DNA of 64,000 nt from Bacteroidales bacterium (GTDB lineage Bacteria; Bacteroidota; Bacteroidia; Bacteroidales; Bacteroidaceae): positions 41,470 to 105,469 of the forward strand of contig SUXN01000004.1 of NCBI GenBank assembly GCA_015060965.1. Reading direction: 5' to 3'. Shown here one piece after another: positions 41,990 to 51,240 of this stretch; position 1 is the first letter of the stretch; every line of letters begins with the position of its first letter. A program made the position numbers and the translations under genes. The notes under the pieces are model-generated. The model was not told where the DNA came from and did no database searches. It saw only the letters and a program-made list of their open reading frames with translations.

Positions 41990-43371
41990 CGCACCTCTTC
42001 AATCTCCTCGGGTGACATCGGCTTGTACTTGCCCAAGCGGCGTGCACCGCCCTCGAATACAAGATAATCCTCCTCGCCGCGCATACCGCCGAAGTTCTTC
42101 CAGGCATCGAGCTTGTCATAACAGATGAAGTCGGTGAACTGCTTCTCGGCACGCCATTTGTCGATGAGGTCAGGGATAAAGTAGATACCGGGCTCTACAG
42201 TGAACACAAAGCCGGGCTCAAGAGCCTTTGCAAGGCGCAATGACTTCCAGCCGAAGAGAGGGCTCTTTGTGCGGCCGTCCTCGTAACCCACATTCACCTC
42301 GCCAAGGTTCTCCATGTCATGGACATCGAGACCCATCATGTGACCGAGGCCGTGAGGCATGAACATACAGGTGGCACCCTGAACGGTAGCCTCAACAGGG
42401 TCGCCCTTCATGAGACCGAGGTCAATCATGCCCTTTGCAATCTCTGTGAGCACGAGCTTGTGAACCTCGCGGTACTCGATACCCGGGCGCAGATTGTTCA
42501 CAGCAGTAAGGTGTGCACGGCGCAGGATGTTGCATACAGTGCGCTGCTGCTCGGTAAAGTGTGTACCCACAGGCATTGTCGTGGTGAGGTCGCCGGCATA
42601 GTGCATGGCATTCTCGCAACCGCTGTCAAGCAACAGCATCTGACCCTCCTTTAGAGGCGCAGTGCCGTATGCGTGGTTGTGCAGTGTCTGGCCGTTGATG
42701 GTAGCGATGATAGGGAACGAGAGGCCGAAGTTATGCTTCTGCGCCTCGGCCTGCACAACGGCAACAATCTCTGCCTCTGTTGTACCCGGACGTACGGCAC
42801 GCATGGCAGCACAGTGCATATCTACAGAGACGTTCACGGCCTCCTCAATCTGTGCAATCTCCTCCTCGCTCTTGTAGTTACGCTGTGCAATGACAGCCTT
42901 GATGAACTTGAGCGAAGCCTTTGCCTCCTGCTCGGCAGGGTTGATGCCCAACAGCTCCTGCAACCACACCTGATGCTCGCCACGGTAAGGAGGCAGGAAG
43001 TGGATTTCCTGGCCCTTCGCCTGCGCGTTCTTTACATATGCAGCGAACTCGGCGAACGGACGTGTCTCCTCAATGCCTACGCGCTCGCTCTTCTCCTTGA
43101 TGGTAGGCTGTACGCCGGTCCACACGATAGAGTCGATTGTGAGCTCGTCGCCGAAGATTATTTCCTTGTCGTTGTCAACATCAATCACCGCTGCAAGACC
43201 CTCATAGTCCGATGCAAAGTAATACAGGAATGTAGAGTCCTGACGGAAATGATAGGCATTGTCAAGATAGTTCATACCTGTGAAGTTGTTGCCCAGGAAG
43301 AGCAACAATCCACTACCCATTCTCTCTTTCAGTACCTTACGGCGCTGGATATAAGTCTCTTTTGAAAACAT
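41980..43371 (-). CDS. pepP: Xaa-Pro aminopeptidase (PepP, M24B family), 463 aa
   Basis: It removes N-terminal residues preceding proline. The N-terminal aminopeptidase-P domain (about 1-150) is followed by the pita-bread catalytic domain. Metal ligands are visible in order: D in LLLDSGCE, D in YAGDLTTTMPVG, H in PHGLGHMMGLDVHD, E in FTVEPGIYF and E in GMRGEEDYLV. The protein is cytoplasmic, with no signal peptide. Its 3' end is repeated 3.28 kb away, marking an island insertion between it and convergent fabK. Confidence 0.96.
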   Translation of the reverse strand: MFSKETYIQRRKVLKERMGSGLLLFLGNNFTGMNYLDNAYHFRQDSTFLYYFASDYEGLAAVIDVDNDKEIIFGDELTIDSIVWTGVQPTIKEKSERVGIEETRPFAEFAAYVKNAQAKGQEIHFLPPYRGEHQVWLQELLGINPAEQEAKASLKFIKAVIAQRNYKSEEEIAQIEEAVNVSVDMHCAAMRAVRPGTTEAEIVAVVQAEAQKHNFGLSFPIIATINGQTLHNHAYGTAPLKEGQMLLLDSGCENAMHYAGDLTTTMPVGTHFTEQQRTVCNILRRAHLTAVNNLRPGIEYREVHKLVLTEIAKGMIDLGLMKGDPVEATVQGATCMFMPHGLGHMMGLDVHDMENLGEVNVGYEDGRTKSPLFGWKSLRLAKALEPGFVFTVEPGIYFIPDLIDKWRAEKQFTDFICYDKLDAWKNFGGMRGEEDYLVFEGGARRLGKYKPMSPEEIEEVRNS

Positions 43372-43845
43372 AATGGTTATAATTATAAGTTATTGTTCAA
43401 AATTTTTCTAAAAATATTATCTTAACATGAATCTGATACAACAATCCATACAGATATCTATCCATTTCTGTCATCTCGACGATTGAAATGAGGAGAGATC
43501 TCCAAGGTTAATAAAGCAATCAATGTCCTATCACGTAAAAAACATCGGTTTTGAGATCCCTCGTCGCTACGCTCTGTCGGGATGACAAGTACGCGATATT
43601 TTCGGGGTTATATAAGACTCACGTTAAGTTATTGTTCTATTTTGTCTTTCTCATTTGTTTGCCGCCTCTTGAGAACCCTTGTAATGCCGGAACGCAGTGA
43701 AGCATCCCGAACGCATAACTTATCAGCCTTGCGTGAAGGAGCTCCTTCGTTTCACTCAGGATGACAGGTACGCGGTTGACTTTTCGCTGACGTGTTATCC
43801 CGACAGTATGGCATTGCCGATGTGTCCGCCCAAAAGCGACAGGTA
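43372..43845. other. 474-bp non-coding spacer with repeats
   Basis: Besides the element at 43421-43628 it holds another half-repeat (TTCGTTTCACTCAGGATGACA, about 43747-43767). A 13-bp direct repeat TAAGTTATTGTTC occurs at 43386-43398 and 43625-43637, bracketing the element. No gene is supported. Confidence 0.65.
43421..43628. mobile_element. Degenerate copy of the AACGTGAGTTCG-type element, about 208 bp
   Basis: The left end CTTAACATGAATCTGATA and the reverse complement of the right end, CTTAACGTGAGTCTTATA, match at 15 of 18 positions. The right half holds the 35-bp arm GAGATCCCTCGTCGCTACGC...GGGATGACA, identical to 33838-33872. Confidence 0.5.
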
Positions 43846-44589
43846 TCATTTCTTTATTACAGCCCTAAACACAAACCATATGTGCCTGCATATTGTAGGC
43901 AACACGCCATAGTGGCTGCACATGACCTTGAAGCGCTCTATGAGCGACTCGCGGTGACGCTTCAAAGATAATCCATTTTGCAGATAATTCACAACAACGG
44001 CATCAACTTTTACAAGCTTTGTGGATGCTTTCATCACTTTTATGCACCAGTCGACATCGGACGACAGGCGGTACTTGAGGTCGTACAAGGGGGCTATGTC
44101 ACGGCGTGCATAGAATGCCTGGTGACACACCATCATACCACCCTTGAAGCTGCGCCAGTTAAGGTTCTCGGGGGCTTTAAGGCGACGCATACGGACGAAG
44201 TTACGTTCATCGTCAACCTCGGCAGTCTCACCGTAGATTACATGAGGCAGCTCGCTCTCCCCTGCTATGGTGTCAACTATTGTCTGCAAGGTGTCAGGAG
44301 CATAGAACGCATCGCCGGCATTGAGGAAGCACAGATAATCGCCTTTTGCAAGCCTTATACCCTTGTTCATGGCATCATAGAGCCCGTTGTCAGGCTCACT
44401 CACGATATGCGCGAACCCAATGCCGCTTGCCTTGGCCTTTTCCACGGTATCATCCTTGGAACCGCCGTCAATGAGCAGATACTCATAGTTGGTGTATGTC
44501 TGCGACAGCACACTCTGCAACGTGGGCCCAATCACCGACGCCGCATTGTATGTTATGGTTATTATGGAAAACTTAGGTCTTAAAGCCAT
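43846..44589 (-). CDS. Glycosyltransferase family 2, 247 aa
   Basis: This is a GT-A fold enzyme using nucleotide-diphospho sugars. FSIITITYNAASVIGPTLQSV starts the fold, with LLIDGGSKDDTVEKA (nucleotide-binding Asp), SEPDNGLYDAMNKG, and the metal-binding region around CFLNAGDAF in place of a classic DxD. The acceptor region has SSDVDWCIKVMKAS. It is the last gene of the polysaccharide operon, 4 bp after the YfhO-like gene. The sugar transferred is unknown. Confidence 0.93.
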   Translation of the reverse strand: MALRPKFSIITITYNAASVIGPTLQSVLSQTYTNYEYLLIDGGSKDDTVEKAKASGIGFAHIVSEPDNGLYDAMNKGIRLAKGDYLCFLNAGDAFYAPDTLQTIVDTIAGESELPHVIYGETAEVDDERNFVRMRRLKAPENLNWRSFKGGMMVCHQAFYARRDIAPLYDLKYRLSSDVDWCIKVMKASTKLVKVDAVVVNYLQNGLSLKRHRESLIERFKVMCSHYGVLPTICRHIWFVFRAVIKK

Positions 44590-44593
44590 ATTA

Positions 44594-47146
44594 TTATCTC
44601 TTTACTTTTCTATAGACAATTGCACCTACAAGCAACACAAGGACAACACCTACAAGTATTGACATATAAAGCGACCAGCTGTGGCTTGTCTCCATAAGCT
44701 CATCCACGCACTTGAACTCGATGGTGTGCTCGCCTGCCGGCAACGGCAATGCACGCAACACATAGTTGGCACGTACGGGAGTAACCTCCTCGCCGTCGAT
44801 ATAAGCCTTCCAGGTCTTGTAGTAGACCTCGGAGAAGAGCGCCAACTTAGGAGCCTCGCTGTTGCTCCTGTATATGATGTTACCAGGGTTGCGGTACTCA
44901 ACAAGCTCTATTGTACCCGCTGCATTGTTATTGTACTGCGCAGGATTGTCAATCTTGCAGGCCCAGCATTTGTCGACGTAAGCAGTAGTCTTGCTTACAT
45001 TGTCAAGCGCAGCCATCTCCTCCTTTGCACCGTCGACCCACTCGATATTGTCGACAAGCCAGCAGTGTCCGTAGGCCTCCCTGTTCAGAGCCACCTCATT
45101 TGCCGAGGCACCCTGGATAAAGTACTTTGTGTTGAGCATGTCAAGGACACCCTTGTTGCCCTTGCCAATCTGATGCTCGATAAGGTCCTGATAGCGCGAG
45201 AGCTTTGCAGGGCTGTAACCGCCTACCGAGTTATGGTAGCATGATGTAAAGGACTGGTTGAACACGCTGCCGCGAGTATAATCGAGCACCCTGTAATGGT
45301 TGTCACCCTCAATGGAGTGGATGAACTTGTCGGCCTCGGTCATCTGCACAGCAGTAGTCTTTCTCTTCTCCATGAAGTGACTGTCGTTTACATAGCGCTT
45401 GCACACAGGCCACATATCGAAGAGGAACAACAACGCAAGCACCGCAACAAAGTGGCTGCTCTTTATGCTCTTTACAAACGCAAAGGCATAGAACAGCACT
45501 GCTGCGGCCGCAATGAAGCCGAACGAGCGCCATGCATCGCCGGCAAGCATCGACTGGCGCTCGGCGATAAGCGCATCCTGCAACTCGGGCACCTCGGCAA
45601 ACTGCGCATCGGTTACGGCTGTGAAGTCGAACAAGGAGCCGCCGAACAAGGCAAGGATAAGTGTAAGGCCGCCTGTCACACCGAAAGAGTAATAGAGCGA
45701 ACGCAGCGCATTTGCTTTCTCCTCACCGCCGGCAGAGAGCATCTCCATAAATCTTTTGACTGCAAGTATAGCAAGCGCTGACATTGTAAGTGTTGTTATC
45801 ACCAATGCCTGTGAGGGCGCACGGAACTTGTTGTAGAGCGGCAGATATTCGAAAAGGAAGTTGTTCACCGCCGACAGGTTGCTGCCCCACGCGAGCACAA
45901 GCGAGAAGAGCGTTGCAGCAAAGAGCCACCACTTCTCGGGGCCACGTACTACAAGCAAGCCCAGCACAAAGAGGAAGCATACGATTGCACCGGCATATAC
46001 AGGGCCCGATGTTCCGTATTGTGCCTGAGGGCCCCAATAGGCCGGGGCATAGGAAGCCCTTTCGGCAGCCTCTTTTCTTATGCGGCCCTGGTTGCTTCCG
46101 ATATAATCCATTATCTCATCCTGAGTGGCGTTGGGGTTGGCGTTCTGCACAGCCTCTACATAGCCCATTGTCGCAGCATACTCCGCATACGGGTAGTAAG
46201 CCTTGTAGAAATCGCTGTTCTTGTCGACCTTGTGCGCCGAGGCCGAGCCGTACAGGTTGGGCACAAGCAGGGTAAGGCTCTCCATCTTGCCATAGCTCCA
46301 CATAAAGGCATAATCGACCGCAAGACCTGCCGACTGCTCGCCGTCGGATGCCGCCAGTTCCGAGCCGCCACGCATCGAGTCCTTGGCATAATCGGCTGTA
46401 GGCAACAGAATACCGACAGCGGGTGCTACGGCAAGCGCAGCGACCACAGCAAGCACTCCCGTAGCCTTCCAGTAATAAGGAAGCCACTTCTCCCTGCATG
46501 CATATATGAAATACACAATCGCCATTATCACGGCAATGATAAGTGTGTAGTAACTCATCTGCTGATGGCTCCACAGCACGTTTAGGCCGGCGAAGATAAG
46601 GGTAACGAGCGCTCCCACAAGCAACTTACGCCTGTAGCAGAGCAATATACCGCCTATGAGCGGAGCCATTGTGGCAATGACAAGGCTCTTGTTCATGTGT
46701 CCGGCGCCTATGATAATGAAATTGTAGGAGCCGAGAGTGTAGACTATTGAGCCGGCAATGCTGAGCCACGGCTTGCAGCCGAGCGCAAGAAACAGTATGT
46801 AACAGCCGATGAACGTGGCGAATATACAGCCTATGTGACGGCGTGACGCACCGAAGACGCTCAACGTAACCACGTCTGCTGCCGGGTTGAACACATTGGC
46901 CGGCTGCGGCGGATAGGTGTAGTTACAGGGCATTCCCGAGAACATAGCGTTCGACCAGTAAGAGTACTCGCCTGTCTCCTCGTGGTAATCCTTGGCATCC
47001 CTACCCCAGCCCATTGAGCCGATGGCATCATCCTGTTTGATGTCCTTTCCCTGGAGCACCGGGCTGAAATATACCAGTGTCAAAGCAAGGAACACAATCA
47101 CCGCCACTGCATGCGGCAAAAGAGTTTTCCAATTGAAATTCTTCAT
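44594..47146 (-). CDS. YfhO-family polytopic membrane protein, 850 aa
   Basis: About 12-14 hydrophobic segments are spread over residues 8-560, then a soluble region, and a final C-terminal helix (about 825-845, MSILVGVVLVLLVGAIVYR). The family resembles GT-C glycosyltransferases; Bacillus YfhO and relatives are implicated in glycosylation of lipoteichoic acid or other surface polymers. The first periplasmic loop contains KDIKQDDAIGSMGWGRDAKD with acidic residues. The C-terminal part includes EVYYKTWKAYIDGEEV, typical of the family. It overlaps the GT4 gene upstream by 4 bp (ATGA) and so belongs to the same polysaccharide operon. Confidence 0.88.
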   Translation of the reverse strand: MKNFNWKTLLPHAVAVIVFLALTLVYFSPVLQGKDIKQDDAIGSMGWGRDAKDYHEETGEYSYWSNAMFSGMPCNYTYPPQPANVFNPAADVVTLSVFGASRRHIGCIFATFIGCYILFLALGCKPWLSIAGSIVYTLGSYNFIIIGAGHMNKSLVIATMAPLIGGILLCYRRKLLVGALVTLIFAGLNVLWSHQQMSYYTLIIAVIMAIVYFIYACREKWLPYYWKATGVLAVVAALAVAPAVGILLPTADYAKDSMRGGSELAASDGEQSAGLAVDYAFMWSYGKMESLTLLVPNLYGSASAHKVDKNSDFYKAYYPYAEYAATMGYVEAVQNANPNATQDEIMDYIGSNQGRIRKEAAERASYAPAYWGPQAQYGTSGPVYAGAIVCFLFVLGLLVVRGPEKWWLFAATLFSLVLAWGSNLSAVNNFLFEYLPLYNKFRAPSQALVITTLTMSALAILAVKRFMEMLSAGGEEKANALRSLYYSFGVTGGLTLILALFGGSLFDFTAVTDAQFAEVPELQDALIAERQSMLAGDAWRSFGFIAAAAVLFYAFAFVKSIKSSHFVAVLALLFLFDMWPVCKRYVNDSHFMEKRKTTAVQMTEADKFIHSIEGDNHYRVLDYTRGSVFNQSFTSCYHNSVGGYSPAKLSRYQDLIEHQIGKGNKGVLDMLNTKYFIQGASANEVALNREAYGHCWLVDNIEWVDGAKEEMAALDNVSKTTAYVDKCWACKIDNPAQYNNNAAGTIELVEYRNPGNIIYRSNSEAPKLALFSEVYYKTWKAYIDGEEVTPVRANYVLRALPLPAGEHTIEFKCVDELMETSHSWSLYMSILVGVVLVLLVGAIVYRKVKR

Positions 47147-48378
47147 TTTATCGCTATTTTTTTATTATTCTCTATTATCTCTTTCAGCAAATTATACATG
47201 TTCTCCTCGTACTTTTCGACGGTGTAGCCGCTGCTTATGCGGTCGTATGCACCCGTGGCCAGACGTTTGAACTCCTCAAGCGGCAAGGCATCGGCACGCA
47301 TAATGGCATCCTCGAAATCATTATAGCTGACATTATCTACAACAATTCCCACGCCATCAAGGTCAATGCCTGTGGCACGGCTGTACACCGGCAACAAGGC
47401 ACCGTTACCCAACACATTCAGCACTGCCACAGCGCCGCCCTCGGAGATTGAGGGATTGAGCAACAGTCCGCACTGCGCGAGAATATCGGCAAACTCCCGT
47501 GACTCGATATTCACGAAACCGTGCAGGATTATATTATCCTTACCCTTTATCTTGGGGGTATAGCAGTTCCAGAAATCCTTCTCACGGCTACTGCTGCCGC
47601 AGATGTGGAGAGTGAACTCAGGATGTGCCAACGCAAAGTCGATGGCTATGTCAAGCCCCTTGTGCAACAGGCCTGCACTGCCGAACCAGAGGATATGACG
47701 GCGGCACCCGGCAAAATCCTTTGCAGCAGCACACGGTGTCACCTTGAAGCAGAACGCCGGCAACCAACGGTAGCGCTCACGGCAGGAATCCTCGGCAAGG
47801 AACTGACGATATACAAACTCATCGCCCAGACAGATTACCGCATCGCTGAAATGTGCCTCGTAATAGTTGCGAGGGTCACCCGGCATATAACGGTTCGAGC
47901 CCAACAGCCATCGGCCGTGCCTGCTGTAGAAATCGGCATTACGCATTGAAGTGACACGGTAGTTAAAACAGCTCTCGGCACCCACAGAGTAGAAAATCCT
48001 GAGAGGGTTTATATCAGCATTGGCACTGAAAGAGCCCATGAAGGCATTGCCGTTGATGCCGAACACAACATCGTAAGGTGCATAGTCGATACCGGTGTTT
48101 GCCCTTGACGTACAGTCCACGCTGTAGCCCAGGCGGTCGAAGCACCTTGCTATGACCCTACCCTCGGTAAGGTTGGAATGGTGCTTGGGAGGCTGCTCCG
48201 ATGCAAAAGCCTCGGGCAGATGGCAAAGCAGCACCCTCTTTTCGCGCTTGCGCCCGAAGACGTCTTTTACAAGTTTTTCACTTGAGAAGAGCCTTTGCAC
48301 AAACGAGATTATGGCATTGCCTGCACGCCGCTTGGCTATGGGCCACACACGGGCTATTTCGGAACGGTTCAGTTTCAT
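47143..48378 (-). CDS. Glycosyltransferase family 4 (GT-B), 411 aa
   Basis: The C-terminal Rossmann domain carries the donor-site pattern: ILWFGSAGLLHKGLDIAIDF, FTLHICGSS, the FVNIESREFADILAQCGLLL stretch, and the ExGG-like SEGGAVAVLN. The N-terminal half includes SVGAESCFNYRVTSMRN and lacks clear motifs. The ATG at 48378 is preferred to a TTG two codons earlier. It lies 9 bp after the second GT4 gene and overlaps the YfhO-like gene. Donor and acceptor are not predictable. Confidence 0.88.
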   Translation of the reverse strand: MKLNRSEIARVWPIAKRRAGNAIISFVQRLFSSEKLVKDVFGRKREKRVLLCHLPEAFASEQPPKHHSNLTEGRVIARCFDRLGYSVDCTSRANTGIDYAPYDVVFGINGNAFMGSFSANADINPLRIFYSVGAESCFNYRVTSMRNADFYSRHGRWLLGSNRYMPGDPRNYYEAHFSDAVICLGDEFVYRQFLAEDSCRERYRWLPAFCFKVTPCAAAKDFAGCRRHILWFGSAGLLHKGLDIAIDFALAHPEFTLHICGSSSREKDFWNCYTPKIKGKDNIILHGFVNIESREFADILAQCGLLLNPSISEGGAVAVLNVLGNGALLPVYSRATGIDLDGVGIVVDNVSYNDFEDAIMRADALPLEEFKRLATGAYDRISSGYTVEKYEENMYNLLKEIIENNKKIAIK

Positions 48379-48387
48379 AGGCAAAGA

Positions 48388-49491
48388 CTATAGTTTACGG
48401 TACACATCGCAGGTCTGTGACACCATGCGCTCGATGGAGAACTCCTTGCTGCGCTCCAGTCCCTTGCTGCGTAGCTCATCGCGCAGAGCTGCACTGACAA
48501 GAGTCTCCTTGAGAGTATCGAGCATAGACTGCGCATCATTGGGGTTGAAGAACATTGCCGCATCGCCGGCTACCTCGGGGAATGAGCTGGCATTGCTCAG
48601 GCATACAGGGCAACCGTTGGCAAAGGCCTCAAGGATAGGTATTCCAAAACCCTCATAATGCGACGGGAACACAAAGCAGAGCGCGTGACGGTAGAGCGAA
48701 GCCATCTGGGCATCGTTGGCCGCAATATGCACAAGCCTGTCGGCAATGCTCCACTTCTCGAAAAGTTTCAGTTCCGCAGCCGTGAACGGCGAACCGGTGC
48801 ACACGACCTTGAGATTAGGGTCGAGGTTGAATATCGAGCGTATTGCCGAGAGCCACGGCAGGAAATTCTTGTACCCCTTACGCTCGCCCACATAAAGCAC
48901 ATAGCGGTCGAAGAGCTGCTGCGCAGGCTGTGTCACCATGCGGTAACCGTGATGCACCACGCTTATCTTGGAAGGGTCGGTACCCAAAAGCTCGACAATG
49001 TCGCGTTTGGTATTCTCGCTGACAGCGATAATGTGGTCGGCCTCGGCTATCAGGCGGCGCTTATGCGGTATTGTACGGTCATAGATGAGTATATCCTGCG
49101 GATAGCGCTCAAAAGTCATGTCGTGCACAGTGAGCACAAAAGGCTTCTGGCGTCTCTTCACGCTCTTGAGGAAGTAGGGGTTGAAATATGTAGGGTGGAA
49201 TATGTCGAAGTCATTGAACTTTATTGCCTTCCACGATATATGTTTGTTCGTCAGCATATATATCTGACGACGTATGCGGTAGTTGCTCGGAAAGCTTATC
49301 TTGTCGTATTTGCGGCCGTATGTCTCTGTCACATAGTGGTTCTCACAGTAACGCATAGGCATCTCTGCCGTAAACTCGCCCTGAGGCAGGTTGTACATCA
49401 GGTCGGCAAAATAGCGGGTAACGCCACCGAAGCGTTGAAGAGTGAACATCTGGTTATCGTACAGAATCTTTTTCATAGTATCATCCTTCAA
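48388..49491 (-). CDS. Glycosyltransferase family 4 (GT-B), 367 aa
   Basis: The N-terminus has QRFGGVTRYFADLMYNLP, a glycine-rich acceptor-domain loop. The middle has HDMTFERYP and ADHIIAVSENTKRDIVELLG. The donor domain carries VLYVGERKGYKNF, VCTGSPFT, and the catalytic FVFPSHYEGFGIPILEAFANG (E-x7-E type). The ATG at 49491 overlaps the flippase stop; an ATG five codons later (49476) is also possible. It is a typical capsule or O-antigen-type enzyme. Confidence 0.92.
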   Translation of the reverse strand: MKDDTMKKILYDNQMFTLQRFGGVTRYFADLMYNLPQGEFTAEMPMRYCENHYVTETYGRKYDKISFPSNYRIRRQIYMLTNKHISWKAIKFNDFDIFHPTYFNPYFLKSVKRRQKPFVLTVHDMTFERYPQDILIYDRTIPHKRRLIAEADHIIAVSENTKRDIVELLGTDPSKISVVHHGYRMVTQPAQQLFDRYVLYVGERKGYKNFLPWLSAIRSIFNLDPNLKVVCTGSPFTAAELKLFEKWSIADRLVHIAANDAQMASLYRHALCFVFPSHYEGFGIPILEAFANGCPVCLSNASSFPEVAGDAAMFFNPNDAQSMLDTLKETLVSAALRDELRSKGLERSKEFSIERMVSQTCDVYRKL

Positions 49492-50947
49492 TTTTCCGTT
49501 TTAACAAAAAGTTGATGATCTCGCGCAGTTCGCTGCTACGCATCAGGAACGCAGTGCCCACATAAAGCAGCGCCGCAATGGCAATGCGCGAGAGCAGCAG
49601 TATATATATATTTCCGATTGAGGTTGTCAGCATATAAGTGGCAAGCATCGTCAGGCCTGCAAGCAACAGGTATGGCGTAACGTCCAACAGGAACATCGGG
49701 AGCGTAATGGCTATCTCCTTACGCGCAAAGTAGTGCCATACAAAAAGCCACATGGCATTGAACACGCAGTAACTCACAAGCATGAACCTTATGCCGTAGG
49801 GATATACGCACAGCAGGATAGCAAGCATGAGCAGGCCCTGCACAATGGTACACCACATGAAAGTGCGCGAACAGCCACGGCTTACCAGCAAGTTTGTGAG
49901 CAGGGACTGTACAGGCATGAATGCACCCCACACTGCCAGAATCTGCAACATGCAGGCACTCTCAAGCCATTTGTCGGTAATGACAATAACTATCACCTCC
50001 TTTGCCACGAGCGAAAGGCCCAGCATAAGCGGGAAAGAGACAAACGCCGTAAAGCGCAGCATCTTGCGGAATACACGCAGCTGCCTCTCGCTGTCATCGA
50101 CAACCTTTGCCAACACCGGTTGCGCCACGGCATTCACCATTCCGTTGACAACCTCACCGCCCATATTGAACCACTCGGCAGCCTTGGTGTAGTTGCCCAC
50201 ATCGATACGGGTGTAGAACTTGCCTAAGATAAAAGAGAAGATATTCCAGTTGAAGCGCTGGAACAGGTTGGTTATAAGCAGACGGTAACTGAATGCGAAC
50301 AGGTACTTCAACGGATAGAAATTCACCTTGAAGCCGGGACGCCACGGGGTGAAGTACCAGCATACCACGGTGCGCACAAGCACATAGACTATGCTCTGAG
50401 TGGCTATACCCCAATATGAGTATCCGCACAATGCCATCGCAACACCCACAGCTCCTGAGATAACTATGGAGAGGATAATTGCAATGGATTTCTGCTTCAC
50501 CTTGAGTTCCCTGAAGAGATAAGCCGAAGGTGCTATTCCAAAACCGGCAACCACAAACCCGAGGAAGTTGTAGCGTGACAAGGATACCAGTATCGGTTGG
50601 TTGAAGAAACCGGCTATCAGCGGGGCACACGCAAAGAGCACGCCGTACATAAGCAGGGAGATAAGGATGTTGAACCAGAAGACCGCGTTATAGTCATCGT
50701 GGGTCACACTCTTGCGGTTGGCAATGGCAGCCACAAAGCCGCTGTCCTGCAACGAGCCTGCGATTGCCGAGAAGATGGCAAGCATACCAATGGGCCCGTA
50801 GTCGTCCGGACCGAGTATGCGTGCCATATATACACCAAAAATTAGGCTGAAGACCTGACACAGCGCATTGCTCATGCCGCCCCAAAAGAAACCTTTCGCG
50901 ACGGCATGTTTTAAGTTATTGCTATTTGATGCGCTGTTCTTCACCAT
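49481..50947 (-). CDS. Wzx/WzxC-family polysaccharide flippase, 488 aa
   Basis: This MOP-superfamily membrane protein has about 12-14 helices. The N-terminus FFWGGMSNALCQVFSLIFGVYMARILGPDDYG is diagnostic of the WzxC-like polysaccharide transporter family (PF13440), which flips lipid-linked oligosaccharides across the inner membrane. It is first in the operon flippase-GT4-GT4-YfhO-GT2. The ATG at 50947 (codons MVKNSASN) is chosen because the sequence before it is a tandem duplicate of this gene's own 5' end. No polymerase, chain-length regulator or initiating transferase is in the window. Confidence 0.93.
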   Translation of the reverse strand: MVKNSASNSNNLKHAVAKGFFWGGMSNALCQVFSLIFGVYMARILGPDDYGPIGMLAIFSAIAGSLQDSGFVAAIANRKSVTHDDYNAVFWFNILISLLMYGVLFACAPLIAGFFNQPILVSLSRYNFLGFVVAGFGIAPSAYLFRELKVKQKSIAIILSIVISGAVGVAMALCGYSYWGIATQSIVYVLVRTVVCWYFTPWRPGFKVNFYPLKYLFAFSYRLLITNLFQRFNWNIFSFILGKFYTRIDVGNYTKAAEWFNMGGEVVNGMVNAVAQPVLAKVVDDSERQLRVFRKMLRFTAFVSFPLMLGLSLVAKEVIVIVITDKWLESACMLQILAVWGAFMPVQSLLTNLLVSRGCSRTFMWCTIVQGLLMLAILLCVYPYGIRFMLVSYCVFNAMWLFVWHYFARKEIAITLPMFLLDVTPYLLLAGLTMLATYMLTTSIGNIYILLLSRIAIAALLYVGTAFLMRSSELREIINFLLKRKIEG

Positions 50948-51052
50948 TGCTCCATCATATCCTTGGCCCAAAAGAAACCCTTTGCGACGGCATGTTTTAA
51001 GTTATTACTGTTTGATGCACTGTTCTTCACCATTACTCCATCATATCCTTGG
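50881..51052 (-). repeat. Tandem 86-bp duplication of the flippase 5' end
   Basis: Unit A (50881-50966) covers the first 22 codons and leader of the flippase gene. Unit B (50967-51052) is a second copy with about 6 differences (93% identity). The copy creates an upstream frame that begins with the same residues as the real gene. Confidence 0.85.
50941..51033 (-). CDS. Leader ORF made by the duplication, 30 aa
   Basis: It starts at the duplicated ATG (51033) and reproduces the first 22 residues of the flippase (MVKNSASNSNNLKHAVAKGF and on), then reads AKDMMEQW and stops at a TGA (50941-50943) that overlaps the real start as ATGGTGA. This geometry would allow translational coupling or make a decoy start. 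Whether it is translated is unknown. Low-scoring as a gene but clear as a sequence feature. Confidence 0.4.
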   Translation of the reverse strand: MVKNSASNSNNLKHAVAKGFFWAKDMMEQW

Positions 51053-51077
51053 CCCAAAGGGTCCCTTTGCATTTCCT

Positions 51078-51235
51078 GTCATGTTGAGTGTAACGAAACA
51101 TCTCTGTCCAATGCAGTCCATTTTTTCGGGCTCATAATGACAGGTCTTGCTTTTGTAATCCCTTATTCTTTGACTTAAACAGGGAGAGATACTTCACTTC
51201 GTTCAGTATGACACGAGGTGAATGTATCTCTTATG
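51078..51235. repeat. Two GTCATGTTGAG-type repeat units downstream of metG
   Basis: One unit (51078-51144) has CTGTCATGTTGAGTGTAACGAA and TAATGACAGG arms. A second (51184-51215) reads GAGATACTTCACTTCGTTCAG. Near it GAGATAC and GTATCTC (51186-51233) can pair and may serve as the metG terminator. Confidence 0.45.
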
Positions 51236-51240
51236 TACAC

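Noticed and set aside
43386..43637. 13-bp direct repeat TAAGTTATTGTTC as a target-site duplication of the element at 43421-43628
   Set aside because: The left copy is 22 bp away from the left inverted end, and the right copy overlaps the right end, so it does not fit a simple duplication.
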